64,000 nt of DNA from Halorussus ruber (GTDB taxonomy: Archaea > Halobacteriota > Halobacteria > Halobacteriales > Haladaptataceae): assembly GCF_004765785.1 (NCBI RefSeq), contig NZ_SBIT01000007.1:248001-312000 (forward strand), read 5' to 3'. The notes beneath the pieces were generated by a model. That model made no database searches. It saw only the letters and a list, made by a program, of their open reading frames with translations, and had not been told where the DNA came from. The position numbers and the translations under genes are program-made. Positions 39,134-47,762 of the stretch are shown here, one piece after another; position 1 is the stretch's first letter, and every line of letters starts with the position of its first letter.

Positions 39134-40417
39134 TCAATCCTGCGGCGCGGCCCCAACTATCTCCTCGGCATCTGAAACCGTCTCCTCGACTTGCGTGTAG
39201 ACCAGCACCAACCCCAGCGCCGCCAGTACTCCGCCGAACGTGAAGGGCCAGACGAACCCGAACGTGACGAGGAATCCCGACGCCAGCGGGCCGATGGCGG
39301 TCCCCAGCCCGAACGCCATCGTGAGAATCGAGAGCTTGGTGCCCGACTCGCCCTCCTTCGCCAAGTCTCCGGCCAGCGCGAGCGACGGGGCGAACACCAT
39401 CGCCACCGCGACGCCCTGCACGAATCGCGCCCCAACCATTCCCGCCGGCGTCGTCACGAACCCCTGCGCGAACAGCGCCGGGACGAGCAGGACGAACCCC
39501 CAGACGAGGAAGGGTCGCCGCCCGTAGATGTCGCTGGCCCGCCCGATTGGCACCTGAAAGACGACGTTGGCGATGACGACCGCCGCGAATTCGAGCGCGA
39601 ACAGCACCGACCCCTGCGAGAGTCGGTCAGAGAGCTGTGGCTCCAGCGTCGCAAACAGGCCGATGCCGATGGCCATGAACAGCGTGGCGATGCCGAGGGT
39701 GAACACCGGGTCGAGACCCGAGTCCTCGGGGTCCGTCACGGAGACCGCGAGTTCGTCGCCCGCCGCGGCCCGGGTCCGCTCGGGGTCCTCGACGAAGAGA
39801 GCCACCAAGCCGAAACTCGTCGCCGCACCGAGGAGCGCGAGCAGGAACGCCGCGGTGAACCCCGAGACGGTCCCGGCGGGAGTCGCGTAGGGTCCCAACT
39901 CGATGAGGAACCCGGCGACGAGCGGGCCGAACCCGAAGCCGACGAGCCGGAAGGTGTTGAACACGCCGAAGTTGCCGCCGCGGGTCGCGTCGGTCGCCAG
40001 TTCGTTGACCAGCGCCACCGTCGCGGGAATCGCCAGCGCCGCGCCGACGCCCTGCAACATCCGGAGGCCCAGCACCGCGGCGTAGCTCTCGGCGAAGACG
40101 TAGGCCCCGCTGGCAATCCCGAGCAGGGCCAGTCCAACCAAAATAAACGCCTTGCGCTTGCCGGTCCGGTCCGAGAGCCGCCCGGTGAACGGCTGGCCGA
40201 AGCTGTTGAGGAAGCCGAACAGCGAGAGCGCGACCCCGATGAGAATCGACTGGGCGACCGCGACGCCCAGAAACTCCGCGCCGCCGCCCGGCGTGTCCAA
40301 AATTACGTCGTCGAGAAACTGCGGCAGGACGACGATGAGAAACGAGTTGCCGACCGCGTCTATCATCCGGGCGAACGCGAGGGTCAACACGCGCCTGTCG
40401 GTTCCCAACAGCGCCAT
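39134..40417 (-). CDS. MFS transporter
   Basis: A protein of 427 residues from the ATG at 40417, with 12 predicted membrane helices and a central cytoplasmic loop (about 210-235). MFS motifs are visible: GRLSDRTGKRKAFI between helices 2 and 3 in the first half, and GRASDIYGRRPFLV in the second. The pattern fits drug/H+ antiporter-type proteins. The substrate is unknown. It is convergent with, and immediately next to, the crotonase gene. The upstream gap with the PiT gene (170 bp) contains both divergent promoters. Confidence 0.92.
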   Translation of the reverse strand: MALLGTDRRVLTLAFARMIDAVGNSFLIVVLPQFLDDVILDTPGGGAEFLGVAVAQSILIGVALSLFGFLNSFGQPFTGRLSDRTGKRKAFILVGLALLGIASGAYVFAESYAAVLGLRMLQGVGAALAIPATVALVNELATDATRGGNFGVFNTFRLVGFGFGPLVAGFLIELGPYATPAGTVSGFTAAFLLALLGAATSFGLVALFVEDPERTRAAAGDELAVSVTDPEDSGLDPVFTLGIATLFMAIGIGLFATLEPQLSDRLSQGSVLFALEFAAVVIANVVFQVPIGRASDIYGRRPFLVWGFVLLVPALFAQGFVTTPAGMVGARFVQGVAVAMVFAPSLALAGDLAKEGESGTKLSILTMAFGLGTAIGPLASGFLVTFGFVWPFTFGGVLAALGLVLVYTQVEETVSDAEEIVGAAPQD

Positions 40418-40586
40418 CGTCGGAAGATGGGGTTCCGCCCGCAAGTCGGTTATGGTAGTTGGTAGCACGACCTCGACAGCCGCCAGCACGCCCCGACACT
40501 CTCTGACACGGTTTCGGTCACGCGGGTCGTGGGTAGATTTATCAGCGCTACTGTCTTATCCGGCAGTCTCAGACGGGCTTCGGCGA

Positions 40587-41867
40587 GTGCCGAGGCTCAC
40601 GAGGACGCTCCATGACGACGAACACACCAAAATCGGCGGGCGAGCGCGGAGGGCGACGGCGATAGTGGCGGGACTCGTCTTCTGGGCGCTGGTCGCGCTG
40701 GCGACGCTGACCGGCCTGTTCACGGCGTGGACGCTGGGCGCGAACAGCAACTCGCCGCCCTTCGCGCCCGCTATCGGCGCGAACGCCATCTCGACCATGC
40801 GGGCCGCCTTCCTCATCGGGATTCTGGCCGCGATTGGGGCGCTGACGCAGGGCGGGAGCATCTCTGACACGGTCGGCGCGGGCCTCATCGACGGCGTGGC
40901 TATCTCCTCGTTGGCGGCGACGGCGGGCCTGCTCACCGCGACGGCGTTCATGGCGTTCGGCGTCTACACCGGCTATCCCGTCCCGGCGGCGTTCGCCACG
41001 ACCGGGGCGATGGTCGGCGTCGGCCTCTCGCTCGGTGGCGACCCCGCGTTCGGCACCTACCGGCGAATCGCCACCTTCTGGGCGCTCGTGCCGCCGGTCT
41101 CCGGCGGACTGGCCTATCTCACCGCCACCATCCTCCGGCGCGACGACATCCCCGAGACGGTGAGCGTCCCTCTGCTGGCGGGACTGGTCGGGGCCATCGT
41201 GGCGAACGTCGAGTTGAGTGTAATTCCCTCGCCCTCGGGGGCCGAGCAGGGGTCGCTCGCGGCCTATCTCGCGGGATTCGTGAACACGCCAGCAGTCGCG
41301 GGCGTCGAGGTCGCCGCGGGCCTCGCCACGCTGCTGTTCGCAACTGGAAGTTTCCTGTTTATCCGGCGTCGAACGCAAGTCTCGGTCGATGCGGGCGTCA
41401 AGACCTTCCTCGTGGCGCTCGGGAGCGTCGTTGCCTTCTCCAGCGGCGGGAGCCAAGTCGGCCTCGCCACGGGACCGCTTGAGAACCTCTACCGGGCGGA
41501 ACTCGGCCTGCCGGGTATCGTCCTGCTGGCCATCGGCGCGACCGGTATTCTGGCCGGGGCGTGGATGGGCGCTCCTCGGCTCTTACAGGCGACTTCGCGG
41601 GAGTACGCCCAACTCGGGATTCGGCGCTCCATCGCCGCGCTGGTGCCGGGGTTCGTCATCGCGCAGGCCGCCATCGCGCTGGGCATCCCCATCTCGTTCA
41701 ACAACATCATCATCTCGGGGGTCATCGGCGGCGGTCTCGCCGGGGGGTCGGCGGGCGTCTCGCGCCGGAAAATCGGGGTGACGCTGGCGTTCTGGGTCAT
41801 CACGCTGGTCTCGTCGGTCGCGGTCGGCTACGGCGTCTACTGGGCGTTCGCGCAGGTTCTCGGGTGA
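40587..41867 (+). CDS. Inorganic phosphate transporter, PiT family
   Basis: A protein of 426 residues from the GTG at 40587, the first plausible in-frame start; ATG-like alternatives are in other frames or run into the MFS gene. About ten membrane helices. The duplicated PiT signature is clear: GANAISTMRAAFLIGILAAI with GALTQGGSISDTVGAG in the first half, and VALGSVVAFSSGGSQVGLAT plus GIPISFNNIIISGVIGGGLA in the second. PiT proteins import phosphate with Na+ or H+. No PhoU-like gene is adjacent. The long frame reported further upstream is not real. Start uncertainty is moderate. Confidence 0.85.
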   Translation: MPRLTRTLHDDEHTKIGGRARRATAIVAGLVFWALVALATLTGLFTAWTLGANSNSPPFAPAIGANAISTMRAAFLIGILAAIGALTQGGSISDTVGAGLIDGVAISSLAATAGLLTATAFMAFGVYTGYPVPAAFATTGAMVGVGLSLGGDPAFGTYRRIATFWALVPPVSGGLAYLTATILRRDDIPETVSVPLLAGLVGAIVANVELSVIPSPSGAEQGSLAAYLAGFVNTPAVAGVEVAAGLATLLFATGSFLFIRRRTQVSVDAGVKTFLVALGSVVAFSSGGSQVGLATGPLENLYRAELGLPGIVLLAIGATGILAGAWMGAPRLLQATSREYAQLGIRRSIAALVPGFVIAQAAIALGIPISFNNIIISGVIGGGLAGGSAGVSRRKIGVTLAFWVITLVSSVAVGYGVYWAFAQVLG

Positions 41868-41883
41868 GGAGAAGGCTGAATGA

Positions 41884-42065
41884 CCCATTTTTGGGGTTGC
41901 GACGGCGGCCGACCGGCCGCCGGGAGGCGCTCGGCCGACCAACCGCCAGCAAACGCTCGACTGACCAGACCACCAGAACGCGTCTGCCGACCAAACCACC
42001 ACGGGTGGGGCTTCAAGAAGACACTACCACCGCAATCCTGCGGTTCTCGTTCCCGATCACACTAA
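41884..42065 (+). repeat. Interspersed element, family A, copy 2 (partial)
   Basis: In the 289-bp gap 41868-42156. Degenerate 26-bp units (CTCGGCCGACCAACCGCCAGC and two weaker ones) run to about 41998, and the 3' tail GGGCTTCAAGAAGACACTAC follows, with CCACCGCAATCCTGCGGTTC after it. The central hairpin of other copies is absent. The tail matches 63076-63110 closely. No gene is seen. Confidence 0.7.
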
Positions 42066-42156
42066 GGAGGAGAGCGACTGAGCAGCGGATTCAAGAGACC
42101 TTCATCAGACCGATTCTGCGGTCAGTTTGGCCGGTGACGGGAACTCGCAAACCAAC

Positions 42157-42588
42157 TCATCGAACGACAGTCACCGAGACGGGAGCCTCCCCGACCACTT
42201 TCGTCGCCACGGTCCCCAGCAACCGCCGAGCAATCTCGCCGCGTTCGCCGCCGTGGCCGCCCATGACGACGTGGTCCGCGTCCGACTCCTCGACGTACCC
42301 GACGATGGTCTCGGCCGGGTCGCCGGTCTCGATGGCGGTCTCGACGCGCCGGTCGGCCTCGACGGCGCGTTGCTTCGCGCGGTCGATGATTCCTTCGGCG
42401 CGCTCGCGGGCCGCCTCGCGCCGCTTCTCGCCGGGTTCGAGGAGACCGCCCTCGCTCATCGACTCGTCAATCGGCGTGACCACGTTCAGGACCGTAATCT
42501 CGCAGTCGAAGGTCTCGAGCGCGAACACCAGCGCGTCGTCGGCCAGCGGCGACCCGTCCAGCGGGACGAGGACGTGTGTCGGTTGCAT
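42157..42588 (-). CDS. Universal stress protein (UspA family)
   Basis: A protein of 143 residues from the ATG at 42588; nine upstream residues are unlikely. The fold begins THVLVPLDGSPLADDALVFA, with VLNVVTP, and ends ADHVVMGGHGGERGEIARRL, LGTVATKVVGEAPVSVTVVR, the ATP-binding motif G-2x-G-9x-G(S/T) family pattern (GGHGGERG). Such proteins bind ATP or AMP and are stress-induced. It is a single gene flanked by family A repeats on both sides. Function in this organism is unknown. Confidence 0.9.
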   Translation of the reverse strand: MQPTHVLVPLDGSPLADDALVFALETFDCEITVLNVVTPIDESMSEGGLLEPGEKRREAARERAEGIIDRAKQRAVEADRRVETAIETGDPAETIVGYVEESDADHVVMGGHGGERGEIARRLLGTVATKVVGEAPVSVTVVR

Positions 42589-42715
42589 ACTGGTGGGTTC
42601 GGGGGCCGGACACAAGTAGTTCGGCGACCATGGGATTGACTATTTCTCGACCTCGCCTCGGGGTGAGAACGAGTGTGAGCCGCCGGAAACGGGACACGAA
42701 CCGCAGAGCCAGGAG

Positions 42716-43085
42716 TGCTGGCGTCTTTTTGAAGCCCCCGCCCGGTCGCGGTCGCTGAGGGACCCCTATCCGTCGCAACTACGTCCGTCGGATATGTCGC
42801 TCAGCGACTACAGTGTACGCCGGGAGACAACCCGCGTCTCCCGAGGTCACACTCGCACCGGGAGACAAACCGCGTCTCCCGAGCCGTCACCTCACTTCGT
42901 TCGGTGAGACTCCGCTCGCGTGACCGCGACCGGGCGGCCCCTTCATCCATCCCACGGCGGTTGGTCGGCCGACGTTCGCTTGTGGTCTGGTCGGCCGACG
43001 TTCGCTGGCGGTTGACGCACCGGGCGCGTCCGGCGCTCGACCGGCCTGCCGTGGCGGCGCTGAACGCCGCTTGGCGCAGGAGGCG
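42716..43085 (-). repeat. Interspersed element, family A, copy 3 (inverted)
   Basis: In the 579-bp gap 42589-43167. On the minus strand it shows degenerate 26-bp units with CGGCCGACC, the CCGCCCGGTCGCG motif (42938-42950 region), then two CGCGTCTCCCG blocks, a hairpin with outer GTCGCTGAG/CTCAGCGAC (42751-42759, 42800-42808) and inner TATCCG/CGGATA (42767-42772, 42789-42794), and the CGGGCGGGGGCTTCAAAAAGAC tail near 42724-42745. The rest of the gap is AT-rich near 43110-43160. No gene is seen. Confidence 0.75.
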
Positions 43086-43167
43086 GCTAGTCGGTCGAAG
43101 CAGAGGAGAAATAATTACAATTTATTGAGAAATGCTTTTCTATATTTAATAATCAAATACTTCCCTC

Positions 43168-44037
43168 TCACTCCTTGCCTTCGATTCCGACTACCTTCGC
43201 GTCCCCGTCCAGAAGAACCCGCATCTCGTCGCCCTCGCAGGCGACGGTCACAGCGAGGTCCCACGGGTCCTCCGACCGGACCTCGACGGCGTCGTCGCTC
43301 ACGACGAATGGAAGTTCCCAGAGCGGCCGACTCGTCACGTCCACGCCGCGCTCGTAGAAGAACGAGACGACCGCAGGGTGGTTGAGGACCGTCTCGCCGG
43401 GCGTGGTCCACATGAATCCGCCGCAGTGTTCGCAGGTGTGGGCGACGTAGGGGATTCTGTCCTCCTCGCTGCGGTATCGGAGTTCGCCGGGCATCCGTCC
43501 GGCGCACCAGACGCAGACGTCCCGGTTCATCAGCATCACGTGGTGGCGCACCCACTGGTCGAACGTCTCCAAGCGGTCGGCGTCCGCGTCCCGCGATTCG
43601 ACCGCGCTCGGCGGGAACTCCACGGTCATGTACTCGCGCTCGCACTCCGGGCAGGTGATTCGGAGGACCGCCTCGTCGTACGACATTTCGAGCGAGGTCC
43701 CGCAGTCGAGGCAGTCGCTGTCGATGTCGCGCGGTTCGAGTTCGGTCTCCCGCGTGAACAGACCCGCCACGATGGTCCGGTAGAGGAGTTCGCCGGGATA
43801 GGTCAGACTGTAGCCCTCGTCGGTTCGCTCGACGAACTGCCCGACCAGCGTGTCGAGGTGGTAGTTGAACTTGCCGGAGTCTCGAATCCCGGCGCGCTCG
43901 CGGAGTTGCGAGAAGGTCAGTACCTCCTCGTACTCGTCGTAGGGGGCCTCGGCCAGCGCCCGGAGGATGGTCATCCGGGTCTCGTCGGCCACGACCCTGA
44001 ACACGTCGGCGGGGTTCGGTTGGTCAGATTCGCTCAT
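43168..44037 (-). CDS. ArsR-type winged-helix regulator with zinc ribbons
   Basis: A protein of 289 residues. The N-terminus PADVFRVVADETRMTILRAL, with FNYHLDTLVGQFVERTDEGY as recognition helix and wing, is an ArsR/HTH_20-type winged helix. Then come four C-x2-C pairs (DCLDCG, CPEC, CVWC, CEHC), which should form two zinc ribbons or one zinc site per pair. The rest (about 220-289) is a beta-rich domain of unknown role. From memory this resembles a Halobacteria family labelled DUF7351. Target genes are unknown. It is divergent from threonine synthase over 152 bp. Confidence 0.85.
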   Translation of the reverse strand: MSESDQPNPADVFRVVADETRMTILRALAEAPYDEYEEVLTFSQLRERAGIRDSGKFNYHLDTLVGQFVERTDEGYSLTYPGELLYRTIVAGLFTRETELEPRDIDSDCLDCGTSLEMSYDEAVLRITCPECEREYMTVEFPPSAVESRDADADRLETFDQWVRHHVMLMNRDVCVWCAGRMPGELRYRSEEDRIPYVAHTCEHCGGFMWTTPGETVLNHPAVVSFFYERGVDVTSRPLWELPFVVSDDAVEVRSEDPWDLAVTVACEGDEMRVLLDGDAKVVGIEGKE

Positions 44038-44189
44038 TCACGTGTTGTCGTGGCACCCCCACAGTTAAAAGGGTATTTCGGATTACAGGACCAGTTGCGG
44101 CCCGTCGGTTCGCACTCGACCGGAGTACAGAAGACCTGCGAGAGTGAGAAAGGGGCAACGATTAGTCGCTCGACTCCGAACCTGCGCGC

Positions 44190-45383
44190 ATGGAAACCAC
44201 CGACGCCTTCGTCGGCCTGACGTGTGTCGATTGCGGCGAGACGTTCGACGCCGAGGAGACCACGCATCGGTGTCCCGACTGCGACGGAATCTTGGACCCC
44301 GACTACGACTACGACGAAATCGACATCTCGCGCGAGGACCTCGAGTCCCGGCCCTTCGAGTCGATGTGGCGCTACGAGGAGTTGCTTCCCTTCCCGCAGA
44401 GCGCCGCCGTCTCGATGGACGAGGGCGCGACCCAACTCGTGGAGTGCCCGCGACTCGCCGACGAGTTGGGCGTCGAGCGCGTCCTCTTCAAGGACGAGGG
44501 GCGCAACCCGACCGGGACGTTCAAGGACCGCGGTCAGACCGCCGCTATCACGGCGGCCGTCCAACACGGCGCGACCGACGTGGCGCTGAACTCCGCGGGC
44601 AACGCCGGGCAGGCCGCCGCGGCCTACGCCGCCCGCGCCGGACTCGACTCGCACGTCTTCCTGCCCTCGCGGGCCGGGTTCACCAACAAAGCGATGGTCA
44701 ACGTCCACGGCGGCGATATGAAGGTCGTGGAGGGTCGCATCGGCGACGCCGGGGCGGCCTACGAGGACGCGATGAAAGACCACGACGACTGGTACTCGGT
44801 CAAGACGTTCGTCACGCCCTACCGCCACGAGGGCAAGAAGACGATGCTCTACGAAATCGTCGAGCAGAACGACTGGGAGGTCCCCGACGCGGTGGTCTAC
44901 CCGACCGGCGGCGGCGTGGGTCTCGTCGGGATGCACAAGGGGGCGAAGGAACTCAGAGACCTCGGCCTCATCGACGAGGTTCCGTCGATGTACGCGGCCC
45001 AGTCGTCCGGATGCGCGCCCATCGTGGAGGCGTTCGAGGAGGGCGAGGAGGTCCACGAGGTCTGGGAGACGCCCGACACCATCTGCGGCGGCATCGAGAT
45101 TCCCGACCCCGGCGCGAGTCCGCTCGTCCTCGACGCGCTCGAAGAGAGCGACGGCGGCGCGGTCGCCACCAGCGACGAGGACATCCTCGACAGCGCAATC
45201 ACGGTCGCACAGCACGAGGGCTTAGAGATGGGCGCGACCTGCGCGGCGGCCGCCAGCGGCGCGTGGGAACTCGCCCGCCGCGGCGAGTTCGGCGAGGACG
45301 ACACCATCGTCCTGCTCAACACCGGCGCGGGCAACAAGGACGACGACGTCCTCCGAAGCCACCTGATGAGTAAAGGAATCTAG
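44190..45383 (+). CDS. thrC: Threonine synthase
   Basis: A protein of 397 residues. An N-terminal zinc ribbon (Cys12, Cys15, Cys28, Cys31) precedes the fold-type II PLP domain. NPTGTFKDRG holds Lys112, the PLP Schiff-base lysine. SAGNAGQAAAAYAARAG is the phosphate-binding and substrate segment, and VVYPTGGGVGLVG the PLP-phosphate loop. It converts O-phosphohomoserine to threonine. It overlaps the tail of a short minus-strand gene by 4 bp. Several ThrC-like paralogues exist in Halobacteria, and a related cystathionine or dehydratase role cannot be fully excluded. Confidence 0.92.
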   Translation: METTDAFVGLTCVDCGETFDAEETTHRCPDCDGILDPDYDYDEIDISREDLESRPFESMWRYEELLPFPQSAAVSMDEGATQLVECPRLADELGVERVLFKDEGRNPTGTFKDRGQTAAITAAVQHGATDVALNSAGNAGQAAAAYAARAGLDSHVFLPSRAGFTNKAMVNVHGGDMKVVEGRIGDAGAAYEDAMKDHDDWYSVKTFVTPYRHEGKKTMLYEIVEQNDWEVPDAVVYPTGGGVGLVGMHKGAKELRDLGLIDEVPSMYAAQSSGCAPIVEAFEEGEEVHEVWETPDTICGGIEIPDPGASPLVLDALEESDGGAVATSDEDILDSAITVAQHEGLEMGATCAAAASGAWELARRGEFGEDDTIVLLNTGAGNKDDDVLRSHLMSKGI

Positions 45384-45505
45384 CGTTCGACGCTGACGGG
45401 CTCCTCGGCGATGAGCCACGCGTCCGGCGACTCCTTCGACCGCAGTTCGAGGCTCCCGTCGTGGAAGTGAGCGGTAATTCGCTCGCTCGTCTCGGACTCT
45501 GACAT
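45380..45505 (-). CDS. Small conserved-looking haloarchaeal protein, 41 residues
   Basis: An ATG at 45505 opens a frame MSESETSERITAHFHDGSLE, then LRSKESPDAWLIAEEPVSVE and a final Arg, with a TAG whose last bases overlap the thrC stop tail to tail. The acidic composition, a TATA-type promoter at 45536-45543 and the similarity of that promoter to the one at 45863 argue that it is real. No function is recognised; a short beta-hairpin protein seems likely. Confidence 0.7.
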   Translation of the reverse strand: MSESETSERITAHFHDGSLELRSKESPDAWLIAEEPVSVER

Positions 45506-45535
45506 CGTAGTCGTCGCTACGCGAGAGTCGGCTAT

Positions 45536-45595
45536 TACTATACGCCGTCTACGGGCGGAGTACAGGCGGTCTACGCCGGGATACGCCGCGTCTAC
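45536..45595 (-). promoter_or_regulatory. Promoter of the 41-residue gene with phased GTAGAC repeats
   Basis: On the plus strand TTACTATACGCCGTCTACGG lies at 45535-45554, giving a TATA-like CTATAC about 31-38 bp before the ATG. GTCTAC occurs at 45547, 45569 and 45590, spaced 22 and 21 bp, that is, two helical turns. The TATA-proximal site matches the promoter of the neighbouring zinc-ribbon gene. Confidence 0.6.
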
Positions 45596-45662
45596 GGGCG
45601 AGTAAGCCCGACCGGACTGCGAAAAATGGGACTCGAAACGGGCCCGAACGCGGGGGTCGAGG

Positions 45663-45833
45663 TCAGTAGAAGTACACTTCGAACTCGTCGCCGCAGCTGC
45701 TACAGTCTACGACTGCGCCCGTGAGTCGGTCGGCGTCCCGAAATTGGGGGTCGGGTTCGCCGCCGTCGGTGACGACTTCGACTGACCTGTCGTCGCAGTT
45801 CGGACACCCGATACTCATGTCTGCTTGCGACAT
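45663..45833 (-). CDS. Small zinc-ribbon protein, 56 residues (CPxCG-like)
   Basis: An ATG at 45833 opens a frame of 56 residues: MSQADMSIGCPNCDDRSVEV, with a second pair CSSCGDEFEVYFY at the C-terminus. CPNC and CSSC should bind one zinc. Small CPxCG zinc-finger proteins are abundant in Halobacteria and some affect biofilm and swarming (recalled for Haloferax). An alternative ATG at 45818 would remove five residues. A TATA-like element lies about 30 bp upstream. It was found by reading, since such genes are often missed. Confidence 0.75.
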   Translation of the reverse strand: MSQADMSIGCPNCDDRSVEVVTDGGEPDPQFRDADRLTGAVVDCSSCGDEFEVYFY

Positions 45834-45862
45834 ACCTTCGAAGTCACCCCTGCGACGGTTAG

Positions 45863-45877
45863 TTATACACCGTCTAG
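45863..45877 (-). promoter_or_regulatory. Promoter of the small zinc-ribbon gene
   Basis: TTATACACCGTCTAG (45863-45877, plus strand) gives a TATA element 30-35 bp before the ATG at 45833. It shares TTA-N1-TATAC-N1-CCGTCTA with the promoter at 45535-45554, suggesting common control of the two small genes. Confidence 0.55.
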
Positions 45878-45939
45878 TCGGCCGCCAGCGCGAGGAGTGC
45901 CGGGTGCTAACTCGCTATTAGATTCTCGATAACACTGCA

Positions 45940-46145
45940 CCGAGCGCGGTTCGCGCCCGAAGGGCGTGGTCGTCTCAGCCGACCCCTATCCGGGCGCGCA
46001 GAACTGCGCGCCCGGATATGTCGCTGAGCGGCCGTCACGTGAGCCAAGCGAGGGTGACCTCGGTAGTCACGGCCCGCGCAGGCCGCAGGCCGAGCAGGAA
46101 TGTCTACCGGCGGCGAACCGCGCGAGGGCTTTCGAGGACATTGCT
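45940..46145 (+). repeat. Composite of family A copy 4 hairpin and inverted family B
   Basis: In the 415-bp gap 45834-46248. A 15-bp perfect stem TATCCGGGCGCGCAG (45987-46001) / CTGCGCGCCCGGATA (46004-46018) sits inside outer TCAGC (45975-45979) / GCTGA (46023-46027), with the family A lead GTGGTCGTCTCAG. After a GCAGGCCGCAGGCCGAGCAGG stretch, the reverse of family B (GCGAACCGCGCGAGGGCTTTCG) ends it. No gene is seen. Confidence 0.75.
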
Positions 46146-46221
46146 GTCCAGTCTACTCCCACTGCTTCTGAGGAAGAAAACTCCCACGACCACCACGACC
46201 CCACCACAGACAAATATAAGT

Positions 46222-46237
46222 TTTAGACGCGGCTAAA
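46222..46237. promoter_or_regulatory. Operator candidate upstream of the DtxR gene
   Basis: TTTAG-ACGCGG-CTAAA is a perfect 5+6+5 inverted repeat lying between the TATA-like CAAATATAAG (46211-46220) and the ATG at 46249. The TTAG/CTAA half sites resemble DtxR/SirR boxes. It probably serves metal-dependent autorepression of the next gene. Confidence 0.55.
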
Positions 46238-46248
46238 TCCGGTATCGA

Positions 46249-46992
46249 ATGTTGAGCGACGTGATGGAGGACTACCTCAAGTCGATATACGCCCTCCAGC
46301 AAGAGGACGGCGGGCCGGTCGCAACCTCGGCCATCGCCGAGTACCTCGAGGTGACCTCGCCGACCGTGACCAGCATGGTCGAGAAACTCGAAGACAGGGG
46401 GCTGGTCGAGCGCGAGAAGTACAAGGGGGTCGAACTGACCCAAGAGGGCGAGACCGTCGCGCTCGAAGTGCTTCGCCACCATCGCCTGCTGGAGTCGTAC
46501 CTGACCGAGCATCTGGACTACTCGTGGAGCGAGGTCCACGAGGAGGCCGACACGCTCGAACACCACATCAGCGAGGAGTTCGAGCGCCGGGTCGCCGAGG
46601 TGCTGGACGACCCCACGGTGGACCCCCACGGCGACCCCATCCCGAGCGCCGACCTCACGCCGCCCGAGGACGACACCACCACGCCCCTCTCGGACCACGA
46701 CGCGGGGGACCTGCTGGTCGTCTCGCGGGTCAGCGACCGCGACGAGGAGGAACTGCGCTACCTCGCCGACGCGGGCATCGCCCCCGGAACCAGACTCGAA
46801 GTCGCGGACGTGGCCCCCTTCGGGATGGTGACGGTCCGGTTCGCGGACGACGGCGAGCGCGACCAGAGCCTCCCCGAGAACGTCGCTCGGTCGATTCGCG
46901 TCCGGCCCGCAGATGACGACTCGGACCCGGATTCGGACTCAGAGAGCGACGGCGGCGACGGCGAGGGCAACAGCGAGGAGATCGAGGCCTGA
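46249..46992 (+). CDS. DtxR/MntR-family metal-dependent regulator with FeoA-like domain
   Basis: A protein of 247 residues. The winged helix (DYLKSIYALQQEDGGPVATS, then VTSPTVTSMVEKLEDRGLVE, and EKYKGVELTQEGE) is followed by a helical metal-binding and dimerisation region with EVLRHHRLLESYLTEHL and a HHISEEFERRV segment. A C-terminal FeoA/SH3-like domain (about 150-222) and an acidic tail of about 25 residues follow. This is the full DtxR layout that senses Fe or Mn. It probably binds the dyad at 46222-46237 in its own promoter. The other regulatory targets are unknown. A second, shorter DtxR protein is encoded at 53107. Confidence 0.9.
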   Translation: MLSDVMEDYLKSIYALQQEDGGPVATSAIAEYLEVTSPTVTSMVEKLEDRGLVEREKYKGVELTQEGETVALEVLRHHRLLESYLTEHLDYSWSEVHEEADTLEHHISEEFERRVAEVLDDPTVDPHGDPIPSADLTPPEDDTTTPLSDHDAGDLLVVSRVSDRDEEELRYLADAGIAPGTRLEVADVAPFGMVTVRFADDGERDQSLPENVARSIRVRPADDDSDPDSDSESDGGDGEGNSEEIEA

Positions 46993-47069
46993 CCCGACCT
47001 CATCCCTAACCCGACCCCGTCCTGTCGGAGAGACAGTTTTTTCTCGGCAGAAATCAGTAGTTCCGACCG

Positions 47070-47747
47070 ATGCTCGATTTCGTCGTCTCGGCGCTCGCTG
47101 GCGTCGCGCTCGGCCTCTCGCTGGCGGCCCCGCCCGGTCCGATGAACGCCATCATCGCCGAGGAGAGCGTCCTCCGCGGGTGGGGGTCGGGCTTCCGGGC
47201 CGGACTGGGCGCGATGTCGGCCGACGCCTGCTTCTTCGTCCTCGCGTTGCTCGGAGTCGTCACGGTGGTCAGGGACGTGCCGGTCGTCCAGCAGGTGCTG
47301 TTCGGCTTCGGGGGCCTCCTGATGCTGTACTTCGCCTACGGCGCGGCCACCGACGCCAACGCCGCGTTCGGCGGCGACGCCGCCGCTGACGGGGCCGGTG
47401 AGATAGCAGACCGCGAGGACAGCAAGGGCTTCAGGAAGGCGTTCGTGCTGGCGTTGACCAACCCCTACCAGATTCTCTGGTGGCTCACGGCGGGCGTCGG
47501 CCTGCTCGACCCCGGCACCTTCACCATCGACGCGCTCGGCGGTCTCGCCATCTCGACCGGGAGTCCCATCATCGTCGTCGGCTTCTTCGGCGGCATCGGG
47601 CTGTGGATAACCGGGTTCCCGGCCGCGCTGGTGACCGTCGGGCGGCGCGTGGACGCCTTCGCCCCCATCGTGGCGTACCTCAGCGCAATCGTGCTGGCGC
47701 TGGCGGGCCTGTCCTTCCTCTCGAAGGCGACCGGGATTTTAGCGTGA
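47070..47747 (+). CDS. LysE-family exporter
   Basis: A protein of 225 residues with about six membrane helices. The LysE signature appears: AAPPGPMNAIIAEESVLRGW near the N-terminus, FRAGLGAMSADACFFVLALL, then FVLALTNPYQILWWLTAGVG, with GIGLWITGFPAALVTVGRR in the second half. LysE/RhtB proteins export amino acids or cations. A polar linker (about 100-118) is rich in Ala, Gly and Asp. Substrate is unknown. The DtxR gene just upstream could point to metal export, but the 77-bp gap leaves operon status open. Confidence 0.88.
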   Translation: MLDFVVSALAGVALGLSLAAPPGPMNAIIAEESVLRGWGSGFRAGLGAMSADACFFVLALLGVVTVVRDVPVVQQVLFGFGGLLMLYFAYGAATDANAAFGGDAAADGAGEIADREDSKGFRKAFVLALTNPYQILWWLTAGVGLLDPGTFTIDALGGLAISTGSPIIVVGFFGGIGLWITGFPAALVTVGRRVDAFAPIVAYLSAIVLALAGLSFLSKATGILA

Positions 47748-47762
47748 TTATACCGTCTCCGG

